The notes under the pieces are model-generated. The model was given only the letters and a program-made list of their open reading frames with translations. It did no database searches and was not told the origin of the DNA. Shown here piece by piece: positions 8,280 to 17,771 of a DNA stretch of 33,137 bases (position 1 is its first letter; the number at the start of each line of letters is the position of its first letter). Made by a program: the position numbers and the translations under genes. The DNA is from Clostridiales bacterium. GTDB taxonomy: Bacteria > Bacillota > Clostridia > Oscillospirales > Oscillospiraceae. Location of the stretch: positions 1-33,137 of the forward strand of contig JAAVHT010000020.1 of NCBI GenBank assembly GCA_014799565.1. Direction: 5' to 3'.

Positions 8280-11200
8280 ATGTCAAACGGAGCAAATTCC
8301 ATCCACAGGCAGTTACGGAGTGAATTAGAGGATTATATCAAGGCACAGTATTTTGGCAAATCTCCTCTCCTGCTTTCTGCAGTTGGAGATCGGTTAGATC
8401 AGGAGGGCCTATTATATCAAAGGCCCTATATCGAATCCTCGCCAGCCTATGAGAGCGTTCCAGATGGCATTCAGAAACTCAATTTGCCCGTCTGGCAGAG
8501 AGATTTTTTCGTCGAGCTTTCTCGCTCAGGGTTGGGCGTACATCCTACTCCGTTCGTTCACCAAGTTGAAGCGTTAGAGAAGGCCGTTGCCGGAAGGGAT
8601 TTGTTTGTGTCTACAGGCACTGGCTCTGGTAAAACCGAGTGCTTTATGTGGCCGTTGCTGGCAAAGCTGACCTCTGAAGCCCATGATTCTCCAGATACAT
8701 GGGCTATACGAGGGGTGCGAACAATCGTTATGTACCCCATGAATGCTTTGGTTTCCGATCAAGTGAGCAGGCTGCGGCGCTTGATTGGCGATACAAAAGG
8801 GATATTTGTTCGCACGTTCCGTGATGCCTGTGGAGGAAATGCTCGTCGGCCTCAATTCGGGATGTATACAGGCCGGACTCCTTACCCCGGCCCAGAACCT
8901 CAAAAAACGCAGGATCGGCTTCTGGAGAAAACGTTAAGGCGGATGTCCTTTCCTCAAACCGATTCTGAGCGAGAATATTTTGATAAGCTTACCAAGGAGG
9001 GAAAGGTACCTGCTAAGGCCAACATGGAAACCTTTCTGCAGCGGCTCCATGCCAGCTGTCATGTGCCCGATCCAGAGGATGCAGAACTTATCACCCGCTT
9101 TGAAATGCAGAAGATCTGTCCGGATATTTTGATTACGAACTACTCTATGCTGGAATATATGCTATTCCGCCCCCGGGAGGCACAGATTTGGAGGGATACG
9201 AAGGCATGGCTGGACAGCCATCCGGCAAATAAACTGCTGTTCATCATTGACGAGGCACATATGTATAAAGGCTCCGCGGGTGGAGAGGTTGCTTTACTAA
9301 TCCGTAGGATGTTCCATAGGCTTGGGATATCACGCCAGCGGGTACAATTCATCCTGACAACGGCCAGTATGCCAAACCGAAACGCTGCCGATCAGGAGGC
9401 TGTCAAGCAGTTTGCGCGGGAACTGACAGCCTCAGATGAAGCTGTCGACTTCTGCTTTCTTCGCGGTATCCACGAACAAATCGATGGAAAAATGAAGCAT
9501 GATATCCCTATTGATCGATTCCTCTCCTGTTCAGCAGCTGAGTTTGAAGAAGCAGAGGACAATCGCTTAGCTGCTTTGAACCGCTTTTGGGAAGATATCC
9601 CGGAAACTCCTGCTCCGTTTTTGTCGCCTGCAGAAGCTTATACTTGGATGTATAACCATTTGATTTTCTATCGGCCTTTTCATGAGATGATCAGGCAATG
9701 CCGGGGAAGCGCTGTTTCCTTGCTTGAATTGGCGCAAAGCATCTTTCCCGATGCAGTAGAAGAAGACGCATTGACTGCGGTTAGCATTATGCTGGCTATC
9801 ATACCATTGGCTAAGAACGAGAAGGGGGCTGTGTTGTTCCCGGCGCGAATGCATATGCTATTCAAGGGCATCAAGGGTGTATACGCTTGTGCTAATTCAG
9901 ATTGTCCGCAATCGTATACTGCAGGCGGTTTGACCTTAGGCAGAATACTTTTAACAGACCGAAATCTCGTCTGCCCAGACTGTGGCTCTGCCGTATATGA
10001 ATTGTATAATGACCGCCGCTGTGGTGCTCTATTTTATAAAGGGTACATTTTGGAGGACGATGCTTCTTCGAGTGGTTGTACTTATCTCTGGCGTTATCCG
10101 GGGCAAATCATTGAACGTCGTATGAAAGAGATTCATCTTTTTATCCCCACCGAAGGAGGCCCTTCTCCGAAAACGCAGGCCAAGCCTTGCTACTTGGATG
10201 TTCAAAGCGGCTTTCTTTATCTCCGTGATGACGCACAGAAAGGCAAGCCTGGTATCCGTCAGTTATACTATTCTAATCACCCGGCTCCAGGCAGACCCCA
10301 AATGATGACTTGGAATCGCTGTCCTCACTGTGAACATCAACTCTCAAGATCCCAGTTGACTTCTTTTAGCACAAGAGGAAACCAATCCTTTTTCAATTTA
10401 ATCAAGGCACAATTCCAAGCACAGCCTTCTATCCCAGGAAAAGATAATGACCCAATACTCTTTCCAAATGAGGGACGAAAGGTGCTGCTTTTCTCAGACA
10501 GCCGGCAACGAGCAGCTCGACTGGCGAGGGATATGTCTAAGGCATCTGATGACACAGCTGTGCGGCAATTGTTCACACTGGCTATTAAGGAAATGGAACA
10601 GGCTGGCCAGAATACATCCATGGATGTGCTTTACGATTATTTTTGTCTGGCTGCAGCCCGACAGAAGCTGCAAATTTTCCATGGGCCCGAGCGGGCAAAA
10701 TTTGCAGAAGATTGCATAACAGCACAAAAAATGTATGACCGTAGTGTACGGCGCGGCAGGGAATACAGTCCCCGCTTTACGATTACCAACGCACCGGAAC
10801 AGATGCAGGAGGCTCTGTTGCGCCTTTTTTGCGGAGGCTACAATACTTTGTACGATTCTGCAATTAGCTGGCTGGAGCCCACAGAACAAGCTCTGAATGC
10901 CGCCCTTGATGATTTGGAGGATCAGGGTATTGAGGTTTCTGAAGAGGAATTTTTGGAACTGTTCAACGCTTGGATTATCTCAATCTGCGACCAAGCTACT
11001 GCACTTGGGCATACGATTCAAGATACAGTACGCGAGGAGGTTCGTCCCGTCTACGGTGGATATGGATTGGATATGGACTGGAGTTTTTCAGAAAACATCC
11101 GCAAAACAATGGGATGGGACAAAAATGATCCGGCGCTGGAGATTTGGCGGAGGGTTTTAAAAGAGAATTTTTTAGATCGCGCGCAACCTGACAATGGGAA

Positions 11201-13571
11201 GCTTTATATAGATATTTCTCGCATCCGTCCTTGTTTCGACCAAAAGCATTGTTGGCACCAATGCAAAAAATGCTCGGAAATCACGCCATACCCATTCAAG
11301 GGGAAGTGCCCAAGCTGCGGTAATGAGACAATTTGTACAATGGCCAGACAAGAATATGATGCTCTGCATTTTTGGAGGAAACCTATAGAGGATGCGCTTC
11401 AAGGGAGGAAGATTCGTGTAATCGATACTGAAGAGCATACGGCACAGCTTTCCCACAAGGATCAGCGAGATGATTACTGGTCAAAAACGGAAAGCTATGA
11501 ACTGCGTTTTCAAGATTTAATCCAAACTGAGGAAAATGAAACTCCTGTAGATATTCTAAGCTGCACAACTACCATGGAAGTTGGCATTGATATTGGTTCT
11601 TTAGTCGCTGTAGGCCTGCGTAATGTGCCTCCAATGCGAGAGAATTACCAGCAGCGTGCTGGTCGTGCGGGACGTCGAGGTTCCAGCCTGTCTACGATTG
11701 TGACCTTTTGTGAGGATGGGCCACACGATACACTGTATTTCCGCGATCCAGTACCTATGTTCCGGGGCGATCCCCGCAGGCCCTGGATTGATGTCTGCAG
11801 CGAAAAACTGCTACAACGTCATTTGTCGATGGTTTTACTGCAGGAATTCTTAAAAATGAAACAAATAGCCTTGCTGGATGAGTCTATGAGCTTGGATGCA
11901 TTGCCAGCAGCTACATTCCTGGACAATTATTTGGAAGAATTTCAACAGTACGTTTTCGCATATGTTCCAAATAGAGAAAGCGTTTTGTTCCCGAAAGGCG
12001 CACATATTGAACTTCCGACCTTCCGAGCTGAATTGGTGGAAGCATTGGTGCAGCTAAAAGAAAAATGGACGCGACATCCGGAGTTGTACGGTGTGCGGGA
12101 CGGTGTTATTACGGATAATGCCAAATCCCTGCTGGATGCTTTATACGAGGAGGGGGTCATTCCTACATACTCCTTCCCCAAAAATGTGGTCAGCACTTAC
12201 ATTTTTGATCCAGACGATCTCAACGGAAAAATTGCATACCAAGTCGAACGTGGCTTAGATATGGCAATCAGTGAATATGCTCCTGGTCGCTCCATTGTAG
12301 TAGATAAACAGACTTATCAAATCGGAGGTCTGTATTATCCCGGAAGCGAACGGCGCAAGGGATGCAGTCTCAAACCAGCCCAAACCTTTGTGGAGGATCC
12401 AAACTATCTAAAAGATGTGCTGGTTTGTCCAGATTGTGAGTGGTTTGGCTTATCTGAAGACGAAGTAACAGCTTGTCCATTCTGCGGTGGCACGGGCTTG
12501 GAGCATAAGCGACAAATGCTGCGACCATGGGGTTTTGCCCCAAAGAATACTCGTGCCATAAAAGATGCGCAGCTGTCAGAAGAATATTCTTATGCACAGC
12601 CGCCGTTTTATTCTACGCTTCCTGATGCTGACGAGATGCAACGAGTGGCTGATTGCGTCAATATCCGTATGGCATCCAGAGCAAACCAGCGCATTATGAT
12701 GGTGAACCAGGGCCCTGGTGGACAAGGCTTTATGGTATGTAAGGACTGTGGCGCTGCTATGCCTGGCAATCTTCCCAGTGCATTCAATGAAAAGGACAAA
12801 AAGAAAAAAATAGGGCGTCCATATCGTTCCAAATATGCACAAAGCCCATGTGGTCATTTCGATGCCATAAATGTTGACCTGGGTTATGATTTTGTCACAG
12901 ATATGCTGGTTTTAGAATTTGCATTGGACGCAAATAAGCTCAATACGCAGAAAGCAAATAATCTATGGCTGAACCGTGCTGCACAATCTTTGGCAGAAGC
13001 GCTGCGTTTGGCGGCCAGCAAAGAACTGGATGTGGAGTTCACCGAACTTGTAACTGGATATCGTCTGAGAAGAAATCCGGCAGGAGTTTTCGTAGATGTC
13101 TATCTATATGATAATCTGTCCAGTGGTGCCGGATACGCAGTCAGCGTAGCTGAAGAAATGGATGTGCTTTTAAAAAAGACAATGGAGCTTTTGACGCACT
13201 GCAATTGTGAATCAGCTTGCCATAATTGTTTAAAGCATTACCGGAATCAGTTTATCCATGGTACATTAGATCGCTTTGCTGCGATAGATTTGCTAAATTG
13301 GGGAGCACTGGGCGTGATTGCAAAAGAAATCCCATTAAAAAGGCAAATAGACTATGTCACACCGCTAAGAAGAATTTTAGAAGTGTTCGGATATAAAATG
13401 CGGTTTGATGAGAATGGAATTTTTGTCTCTGACCAACGGCAGGAAAAAGAAATGGTTATTTATCCAGCCATGTGGGCAGAACCCCCTGCAATGGGCAAAG
13501 TTTACATTAGTGATACCTATCTAAAATATGCGAAACCCTACGCTGTTCAGAAAATTATGGGCTCTTTCTGA
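8280..13571 (+). CDS. Large SF2 DEAH-type helicase with DUF1998 C-terminus (DruE/DrmB-like)
   Basis: 1763 residues; ATG at 8280 with AGAGGAA upstream. Helicase motifs in order: Walker A STGTGSGKTE (111-120), motif Ia with YPMNALVSDQ, DEAH box (324-327), TAS motif III (360-363), motif V with TTTMEVGIDIGS, and motif VI QQRAGRAGRRG (1124-1134). Between the two helicase lobes lie extra Cys pairs (CPDCGS, CPHCEH, CKKC and CPSCGN), and after the second lobe CPDCEW and CPFCGG, suggesting several zinc ribbons. The C-terminus has the DUF1998/MrfA-type cluster C1641-x-C1643-x3-C1647-x2-C1650 followed by LDR. This is the architecture of the Druantia helicase DruE and of DUF1998 proteins in DISARM and related systems. 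It should be an ATP-driven DNA translocase or helicase, the engine of the operon. Confidence 0.93.
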   Translation: MSNGANSIHRQLRSELEDYIKAQYFGKSPLLLSAVGDRLDQEGLLYQRPYIESSPAYESVPDGIQKLNLPVWQRDFFVELSRSGLGVHPTPFVHQVEALEKAVAGRDLFVSTGTGSGKTECFMWPLLAKLTSEAHDSPDTWAIRGVRTIVMYPMNALVSDQVSRLRRLIGDTKGIFVRTFRDACGGNARRPQFGMYTGRTPYPGPEPQKTQDRLLEKTLRRMSFPQTDSEREYFDKLTKEGKVPAKANMETFLQRLHASCHVPDPEDAELITRFEMQKICPDILITNYSMLEYMLFRPREAQIWRDTKAWLDSHPANKLLFIIDEAHMYKGSAGGEVALLIRRMFHRLGISRQRVQFILTTASMPNRNAADQEAVKQFARELTASDEAVDFCFLRGIHEQIDGKMKHDIPIDRFLSCSAAEFEEAEDNRLAALNRFWEDIPETPAPFLSPAEAYTWMYNHLIFYRPFHEMIRQCRGSAVSLLELAQSIFPDAVEEDALTAVSIMLAIIPLAKNEKGAVLFPARMHMLFKGIKGVYACANSDCPQSYTAGGLTLGRILLTDRNLVCPDCGSAVYELYNDRRCGALFYKGYILEDDASSSGCTYLWRYPGQIIERRMKEIHLFIPTEGGPSPKTQAKPCYLDVQSGFLYLRDDAQKGKPGIRQLYYSNHPAPGRPQMMTWNRCPHCEHQLSRSQLTSFSTRGNQSFFNLIKAQFQAQPSIPGKDNDPILFPNEGRKVLLFSDSRQRAARLARDMSKASDDTAVRQLFTLAIKEMEQAGQNTSMDVLYDYFCLAAARQKLQIFHGPERAKFAEDCITAQKMYDRSVRRGREYSPRFTITNAPEQMQEALLRLFCGGYNTLYDSAISWLEPTEQALNAALDDLEDQGIEVSEEEFLELFNAWIISICDQATALGHTIQDTVREEVRPVYGGYGLDMDWSFSENIRKTMGWDKNDPALEIWRRVLKENFLDRAQPDNGKLYIDISRIRPCFDQKHCWHQCKKCSEITPYPFKGKCPSCGNETICTMARQEYDALHFWRKPIEDALQGRKIRVIDTEEHTAQLSHKDQRDDYWSKTESYELRFQDLIQTEENETPVDILSCTTTMEVGIDIGSLVAVGLRNVPPMRENYQQRAGRAGRRGSSLSTIVTFCEDGPHDTLYFRDPVPMFRGDPRRPWIDVCSEKLLQRHLSMVLLQEFLKMKQIALLDESMSLDALPAATFLDNYLEEFQQYVFAYVPNRESVLFPKGAHIELPTFRAELVEALVQLKEKWTRHPELYGVRDGVITDNAKSLLDALYEEGVIPTYSFPKNVVSTYIFDPDDLNGKIAYQVERGLDMAISEYAPGRSIVVDKQTYQIGGLYYPGSERRKGCSLKPAQTFVEDPNYLKDVLVCPDCEWFGLSEDEVTACPFCGGTGLEHKRQMLRPWGFAPKNTRAIKDAQLSEEYSYAQPPFYSTLPDADEMQRVADCVNIRMASRANQRIMMVNQGPGGQGFMVCKDCGAAMPGNLPSAFNEKDKKKKIGRPYRSKYAQSPCGHFDAINVDLGYDFVTDMLVLEFALDANKLNTQKANNLWLNRAAQSLAEALRLAASKELDVEFTELVTGYRLRRNPAGVFVDVYLYDNLSSGAGYAVSVAEEMDVLLKKTMELLTHCNCESACHNCLKHYRNQFIHGTLDRFAAIDLLNWGALGVIAKEIPLKRQIDYVTPLRRILEVFGYKMRFDENGIFVSDQRQEKEMVIYPAMWAEPPAMGKVYISDTYLKYAKPYAVQKIMGSF

Positions 13572-13920
13572 CAGTGTATCTGAAAAATCGTTTATGGCGT
13601 AAGTTTTCTCAAATAATTTGTTGGTTCACTGAGTTTATTTCGAGTCGTGCTGAAAACATTTTATTAACTGATTCTTTAAATCGTACATCCCCTTTATGAT
13701 TACAGCGTAGTACATTTTTCCCAGTTCATCCCGCAAGGGTCTGCCTCTGACATCAATTTTTTCGGCTGGCGGCCCTTTTCGGGTTTGACCACATAAATGA
13801 CCACAGACACGCTTGGAATACGTGGAACCTATGTGGTTGAACGCTGTTATAAAGCAACTGCAACCGAACAGAAACAACCAAAAAGCACTATAAATAGAGC
13901 AAAAAAGTTTTCTCCCGGCG
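13572..13920. other. Intergenic stretch downstream of the helicase operon
   Basis: No supported gene. The minus strand can be read as a 123-residue frame that crosses the tRNA fragment (a typical artefact), although its last 40 residues (KIDVRGRPLRDELGKMYY) have protein-like composition and might be a small relic of an unknown gene. A loose inverted repeat, CCACATA (13790) with TATGTGG (13829), is present. I saw no clear terminator right after the helicase stop. Confidence 0.4.
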
Positions 13921-13965
13921 TTCACACGCAAGAGGTCACAGATTCGAGTTCTGTAGTCTCCACCA
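13921..13965 (+). other. tRNA 3'-half fragment, probable attachment-site scar
   Basis: The 45 bases correspond to a tRNA from the anticodon loop to CCA: loop TTCACAC, anticodon-stem 3' strand GCAAG, variable loop AGGTC, T arm ACAGA-TTCGAGT-TCTGT (pairs perfectly), acceptor 3' strand AGTCTCC, then ACCA. The 5' half is absent: no CTTGC strand precedes the loop and no GGAGACT acceptor strand is found upstream. If the loop is read conventionally the anticodon is CAC, i.e. valine. Element integration typically duplicates exactly this anticodon-loop-to-3'-end segment, so it is probably an att repeat, not a working tRNA gene. Confidence 0.75.
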
Positions 13966-13966
13966 G

Positions 13967-14000
13967 AAAACGCCTGATTTCGTATGAAATCAGGCGTTTT
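13967..14000 (+). terminator. Terminator following the tRNA fragment
   Basis: A perfect 14-bp stem (13967-13980 with 13987-14000), six-base loop, then T-rich sequence, one base after the CCA end. It probably served the original full-length tRNA gene. Confidence 0.82.
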
Positions 14001-14079
14001 TGTCACTTTTTTTGGCGCAAAACCGTATGGGTCAAAATCCGGGGCAGCGCAAGACCCAGACCGCGACCCATACGCCGAT

Positions 14080-14283
14080 AGGACACAATGGAGCGGACAG
14101 CATGGGGAGGCTTTTCATGGGCACCTGCCCATTATCATCCACGAAGAAGATTGTGAGAAGTGCTACACCGCGCTGGAGGTGTAGGATGCCCGTCAGGAGC
14201 TGGTGCCGCTGCGGGAGTTTCTTATATGGCAGACGGAAAAGACGGGGGAGAAGCAGATTACGCGTGCGGAGGGGCGTCTGTGA
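14080..14283 (+). pseudogene. Relic of a small unknown gene interrupted by a stop codon
   Basis: One frame reads GEAFHGHLPIIIHEEDCEKC, then ALEV, a TAG at 14182, and continues in the same frame as DARQELVPLREFLIWQTEKT to a TGA at 14281. The protein-like composition on both sides of the TAG suggests a decayed gene. I do not recognise the family. Its tail lies inside the first copy of the repeat described at 14236-14416, and the second copy near 18642 holds a shifted version of the same tail. Confidence 0.4.
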
Positions 14284-14416
14284 GGGTATTTTATTTGTTC
14301 TACCTTCGTCTTGTTCTATTACCCCACCATTTGGTGAGGTGGACTCCCTCCGTCAAATGGTGAGCGGAGCACAATGGAGCAGGCAGGAGTGGACGGGGAT
14401 TCCCATCTGCTCCTGC
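14236..14416 (+). repeat. Structured direct repeat, copy A (left of the ABC exporter)
   Basis: Positions 14291-14416 align without gaps to 18695-18820 with 111 of 126 identical bases (my own count). Weaker similarity continues left to GAAAAGAC at 14236 with a two-base length difference. The repeat contains a stem ACCATTTG/CAAATGGT and a second hairpin built on GCAGGAG/CTCCTGC. The two copies bracket the ABC exporter genes. Between its end and the promoter at 14519 nothing else was recognised. Confidence 0.8.
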
Positions 14417-14518
14417 CCTTTTCTGCTTCTGATTCTGTTTGATATGGTTCCGAGGCAAAACAATATAGCGCACTTTAATTGATTTGGCAAGAATTCTTTA
14501 GCGTATTATCGATTTACA

Positions 14519-14547
14519 TTGACAAATTATCTGCTGCGGTATATGAT
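14519..14547 (+). promoter_or_regulatory. Promoter of the ABC exporter operon
   Basis: TTGACA (14519-14524), a 17-base spacer, TATGAT (14542-14547): almost perfect consensus. A small hairpin (ACCCC-GTTTT-GGGGT, 14583-14597) lies in the leader before the ATG at 14631 and could influence expression, but no regulator site is identified. Confidence 0.8.
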
Positions 14548-14630
14548 AAAAATAAATTTGAGAATCCACGTGATCAACGAATACCCCGTTTTGGGGTGTT
14601 ATTGGTATATTGGGGGAGTTGAGGCCGAAA

Positions 14631-17600
14631 ATGAATATATTTTTACATTCAACACGGCGGCAGCCGATACGCATGGTGCTGCTCCTGCTTATAACCGCGC
14701 TGATGGTTTTTGCGTTTACGGCGCGGGCGGCAGAATATTTGTTGGTGAAGCAGGAAACGGAGCGCCTGGGCAGCTACTACCACGCGATTGGGCAGTTGTC
14801 ATATGTCGATCAGGATCATGGAACGTCAGCGGACGAGGCAATATCGCTTCTGGAAAACGACCCCCGCGTGGCGTTTGTGGACAAGCCCCGATATCTTTCC
14901 GCTGTGATGCAGGACATTTATAATGCGGATATAGGCGGCCCAACGAGGTTTAATGTCGGCAACACAAAAAATCTGGACTTTTATTTTACGGGTATCTACA
15001 AAGATGCTGCTGGGCCTGCATCGGGCGATGTGCTTTTCGTCTTTGAACCGGAGGAAATATTGAATGGCTACCCGGAGTTCATCGAGGCGGGACGCAATGT
15101 CATTATGGTCGTTTCGCGGGATGACGCGGTAGACACCGTAGCGCTCGTAAATTCATTACAAAGGGGGGAACGCTATCTCATCCGGGGGCGCTTTGAGGGT
15201 GATGCGTCGTTTACCTTCACGGGTATACCTATCAGATTCCACGCGCAGCTACTTGCCGAAAACGCCCCCCTGTTTTACCATATCGCGGCGGGTGAGGAAT
15301 TGGATTGGAGCGATCCCGCCATTTCCGGCGCGGCGGAAGAGATGCGGCGGTGCCGGGACGAACAGGGCGCTTTAATGGCTGTCACCACCAAGGATATGTC
15401 CGCTATGCCCATGGTTTACTCGAATGACCACATCCATTTAATGGATGGCCGATGGCTGGACAGTGCGGACCAGGCCGCACAGAACAAGGTGTGCGTGGTC
15501 AATCATGCTTTTGCGCAGGTGCGCGGGCTGAAGGTCGGCGACACCATTACGCTGACATTCCGCAATGTCCTGACGTCCCATGGCTATATAGTCTATCCGG
15601 CGGACGGGGATATCCCCGATTATGAAACTGCCTCGGACACCTTTGAGATCGTGGGCATCTACGACTATCTGAAGGGCGATATGCAGCGCTTCACGTTTTA
15701 CAGGAATTACGCCTTTTTCGTGGATTCCGCTGTGCCCGCCTCGTTCGACGCGTTCGAGGATGTGCGTACGACAGGCGATCTTTCCTTTGTGCTCACCTCT
15801 CCGGCGCTGGAAGCGGAATTCCTCACACAGACGCAGGAGCGGCTGTCCGCGCTGGGACTGCGGGCGGAATTCCTGGAAAACGGTTGGGCGGATTTCCAGG
15901 CGGCGGTGCGTCCCATGCTTCACGCGTCGCTGTATAACCTGACCGTTTTTGCCCTGATCCTGCCGACAGCGCTCTGCGTGGTGGCGTTCTTCTATTTCCG
16001 GGCGCGGCGCCGGGAGATCGCGATCGCCCGGGCACTTGGCGTCCCCGCGGGCGTTTGTGTTCGGCAGGGCTCGCTGCCGCTGGTGCTGATCGGTTTTGTG
16101 GGGACGGTGTGCGGCGCCGTGTCCGGCTGGCAGTACACGCTGAGCCACGGGGCGGATACATTGGCTTCCCTCAGCGCTTACGGCGGGGACACCGCTGAGA
16201 TCTCCCTGCCCTACAGCTGGCTCGCCGCGATTTTTGGCGGTATATTCCTGCTGGTGCTCCTTCTGGCGCTGGGCGGGATGGCGTACCTGTCCCACAGGCC
16301 GACGCTGGAACTGCTGCAAGGCGGCGCACAGGCAAAGCAGAAAAAGAAAAAGGCGGCGCAGGCTTCGCCGGATATGGACCAGGAAACGGCAGAGACGCAG
16401 GTATCCGCTGCCGCCTGGGCCCAGCCCCTGCCCGCTGTGACGACGGTAAAGCGCTCGTTCAGCACCGCCCATACGCTGCGGTTTGTGGGCTGTCATATCC
16501 GCCGCTCTAAAGCAAAGAGCTTATTGGTGCTTTTGCTGGCGGCGCTGTTTACAGCAGGGTTAGCGGTGATACAGGTATCCATTTTGAGCAGCACGGCAAA
16601 AGTGGATGAACTGTATCAAACGGTCAGCGTGAGTTTAGAGCTGGTGAAACGTAATTCCTTAAGTGATTTTGAGCGCGGCTTCATCGCCCAATCCACCATT
16701 GACCATATTGCGGATACCGGGTTTATTTCAGATTTCTATGGAGAGGCGGAATACGGCATCCTGAATATAAAAAGATGGGAGGGTTCCCGCCTTGCCGTGG
16801 GCGGCGCTCCGGTGGGTTTGCCGGCGTCTTCTTCGGAAACGCGGCCGGAGGTGTTATACAGCCTGCGTTCTTTCACCGATCTTGACAGTTTCCTTTCCGG
16901 CAACGGTTCCGGTGTCGATATCCTGTACCATGCGGGCTGGGACGAAAGTATGTTCTCGCCGCAGGATTGGGGAACCTATGAGGAGGTCCGCGATTGGCAA
17001 TCGGTGCTTCCCGTGCTGCTCCCGCAGGAGATATGCGAAGGGTACCGAATCACCCCCGGGGAACGGATCGTCATGACAATAGAACGGGGCAATGGGATCG
17101 ATCTGATCATGGAGGTAGCCGGTATGTACACCGGCAGGGTATCCGGCGGCAGTATCCCCGTTATTTTGACCCCGGCGGGCGTTATGGATGTGATAATGAA
17201 CGACTCCCCTTATTACAGCACTGCCTGTTTCAACCTTGACCCAGCCAAAAACAGGGAGCTGGATACCTTCCGCGCCGCGTTGGATGGAATAATCAACGCG
17301 AATAGAGCTGGCCTTATCCCCCTGCGCGCATTGCTGTGGGACGAGGATCTGCGCAATGCAGTAGAGCCGCTGGAGGACAGTATCCGGCTTATGGAAGTGC
17401 TGTATCCTGTGGCACTGGCATTGAGCCTGTTAGCGGCGGCGGGCGTGTCGGCGCTGCTGATACTCACCGAGGCACGCGAAGCAGCTATTATGCGTGTATT
17501 GGGCACCACTAAATTGAGAAGCCGCATCATGCTTGTGCTGCAGATCGTGTTTATGGTGCTGGCGGGGGTGCTGGTTGGGCTTACGGCGGCTTTGGCGTGG

Positions 17601-17750
17601 TCGAGCAGTGCGGGGCTGGCATTGGCGATTTTCGATATGTCGGCACTGCGCGCGGCGGCGTATCTGATCTGTGCCATTACGGGTTCCACGGCGGGGGCCG
17701 TCACTGTAACGAACCGCCCGCCGCTGGAACTGCTGCAAGTGAAAGAATAG
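14631..17750 (+). CDS. ABC exporter permease with two FtsX-type modules
   Basis: 1039 residues. An N-terminal membrane helix (MVLLLLITALMVFAF) precedes a large extracytoplasmic domain to about residue 430. Then come three helices, a cytoplasmic linker with an Ala/Lys-rich stretch (KQKKKKAAQ), another helix, a second extracytoplasmic domain, and three C-terminal helices. Both modules carry the FtsX-like signature: REIAIARALGV and REAAIMRVLGTT, each ending in a ...LELLQ segment. This is the duplicated layout of large MacB/BceB-like permeases in Firmicutes. Such proteins usually export or sense peptides and antibiotics, or work by mechanotransmission. The ATG at 14631 has GAGG eight bases before it. 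The ATPase follows after 21 bases. The substrate cannot be read from the sequence. Confidence 0.9.
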   Translation: MNIFLHSTRRQPIRMVLLLLITALMVFAFTARAAEYLLVKQETERLGSYYHAIGQLSYVDQDHGTSADEAISLLENDPRVAFVDKPRYLSAVMQDIYNADIGGPTRFNVGNTKNLDFYFTGIYKDAAGPASGDVLFVFEPEEILNGYPEFIEAGRNVIMVVSRDDAVDTVALVNSLQRGERYLIRGRFEGDASFTFTGIPIRFHAQLLAENAPLFYHIAAGEELDWSDPAISGAAEEMRRCRDEQGALMAVTTKDMSAMPMVYSNDHIHLMDGRWLDSADQAAQNKVCVVNHAFAQVRGLKVGDTITLTFRNVLTSHGYIVYPADGDIPDYETASDTFEIVGIYDYLKGDMQRFTFYRNYAFFVDSAVPASFDAFEDVRTTGDLSFVLTSPALEAEFLTQTQERLSALGLRAEFLENGWADFQAAVRPMLHASLYNLTVFALILPTALCVVAFFYFRARRREIAIARALGVPAGVCVRQGSLPLVLIGFVGTVCGAVSGWQYTLSHGADTLASLSAYGGDTAEISLPYSWLAAIFGGIFLLVLLLALGGMAYLSHRPTLELLQGGAQAKQKKKKAAQASPDMDQETAETQVSAAAWAQPLPAVTTVKRSFSTAHTLRFVGCHIRRSKAKSLLVLLLAALFTAGLAVIQVSILSSTAKVDELYQTVSVSLELVKRNSLSDFERGFIAQSTIDHIADTGFISDFYGEAEYGILNIKRWEGSRLAVGGAPVGLPASSSETRPEVLYSLRSFTDLDSFLSGNGSGVDILYHAGWDESMFSPQDWGTYEEVRDWQSVLPVLLPQEICEGYRITPGERIVMTIERGNGIDLIMEVAGMYTGRVSGGSIPVILTPAGVMDVIMNDSPYYSTACFNLDPAKNRELDTFRAALDGIINANRAGLIPLRALLWDEDLRNAVEPLEDSIRLMEVLYPVALALSLLAAAGVSALLILTEAREAAIMRVLGTTKLRSRIMLVLQIVFMVLAGVLVGLTAALAWSSSAGLALAIFDMSALRAAAYLICAITGSTAGAVTVTNRPPLELLQVKE

Positions 17751-17771
17751 CAAAAACAGGAGGGAAAAATC

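Noticed and set aside
8280..13571. Reading the helicase as the stand-alone DNA-repair helicase MrfA (YprA)
   Set aside because: MrfA-type proteins are less than half this length and lack the many extra zinc pairs and the tightly coupled upstream partners seen here.
13635..14006. Minus-strand frame of 123 residues containing YRTRICDLLRVN
   Set aside because: The recognisable words come from reading the tRNA fragment and terminator in antisense, a common artefact of tRNA regions.
210..14090. Shared 14-mer GATAGGACACAATG near 210 and 14077
   Set aside because: Surrounding sequence does not align, so it is probably chance or a weak relic and not a paired att site.
15438..16496. A 352-residue minus-strand frame inside the ABC permease gene
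   Set aside because: Antisense shadow of a GC-rich coding sequence, His/Arg/Gln-rich, no start signals, and the permease has clear FtsX motifs.
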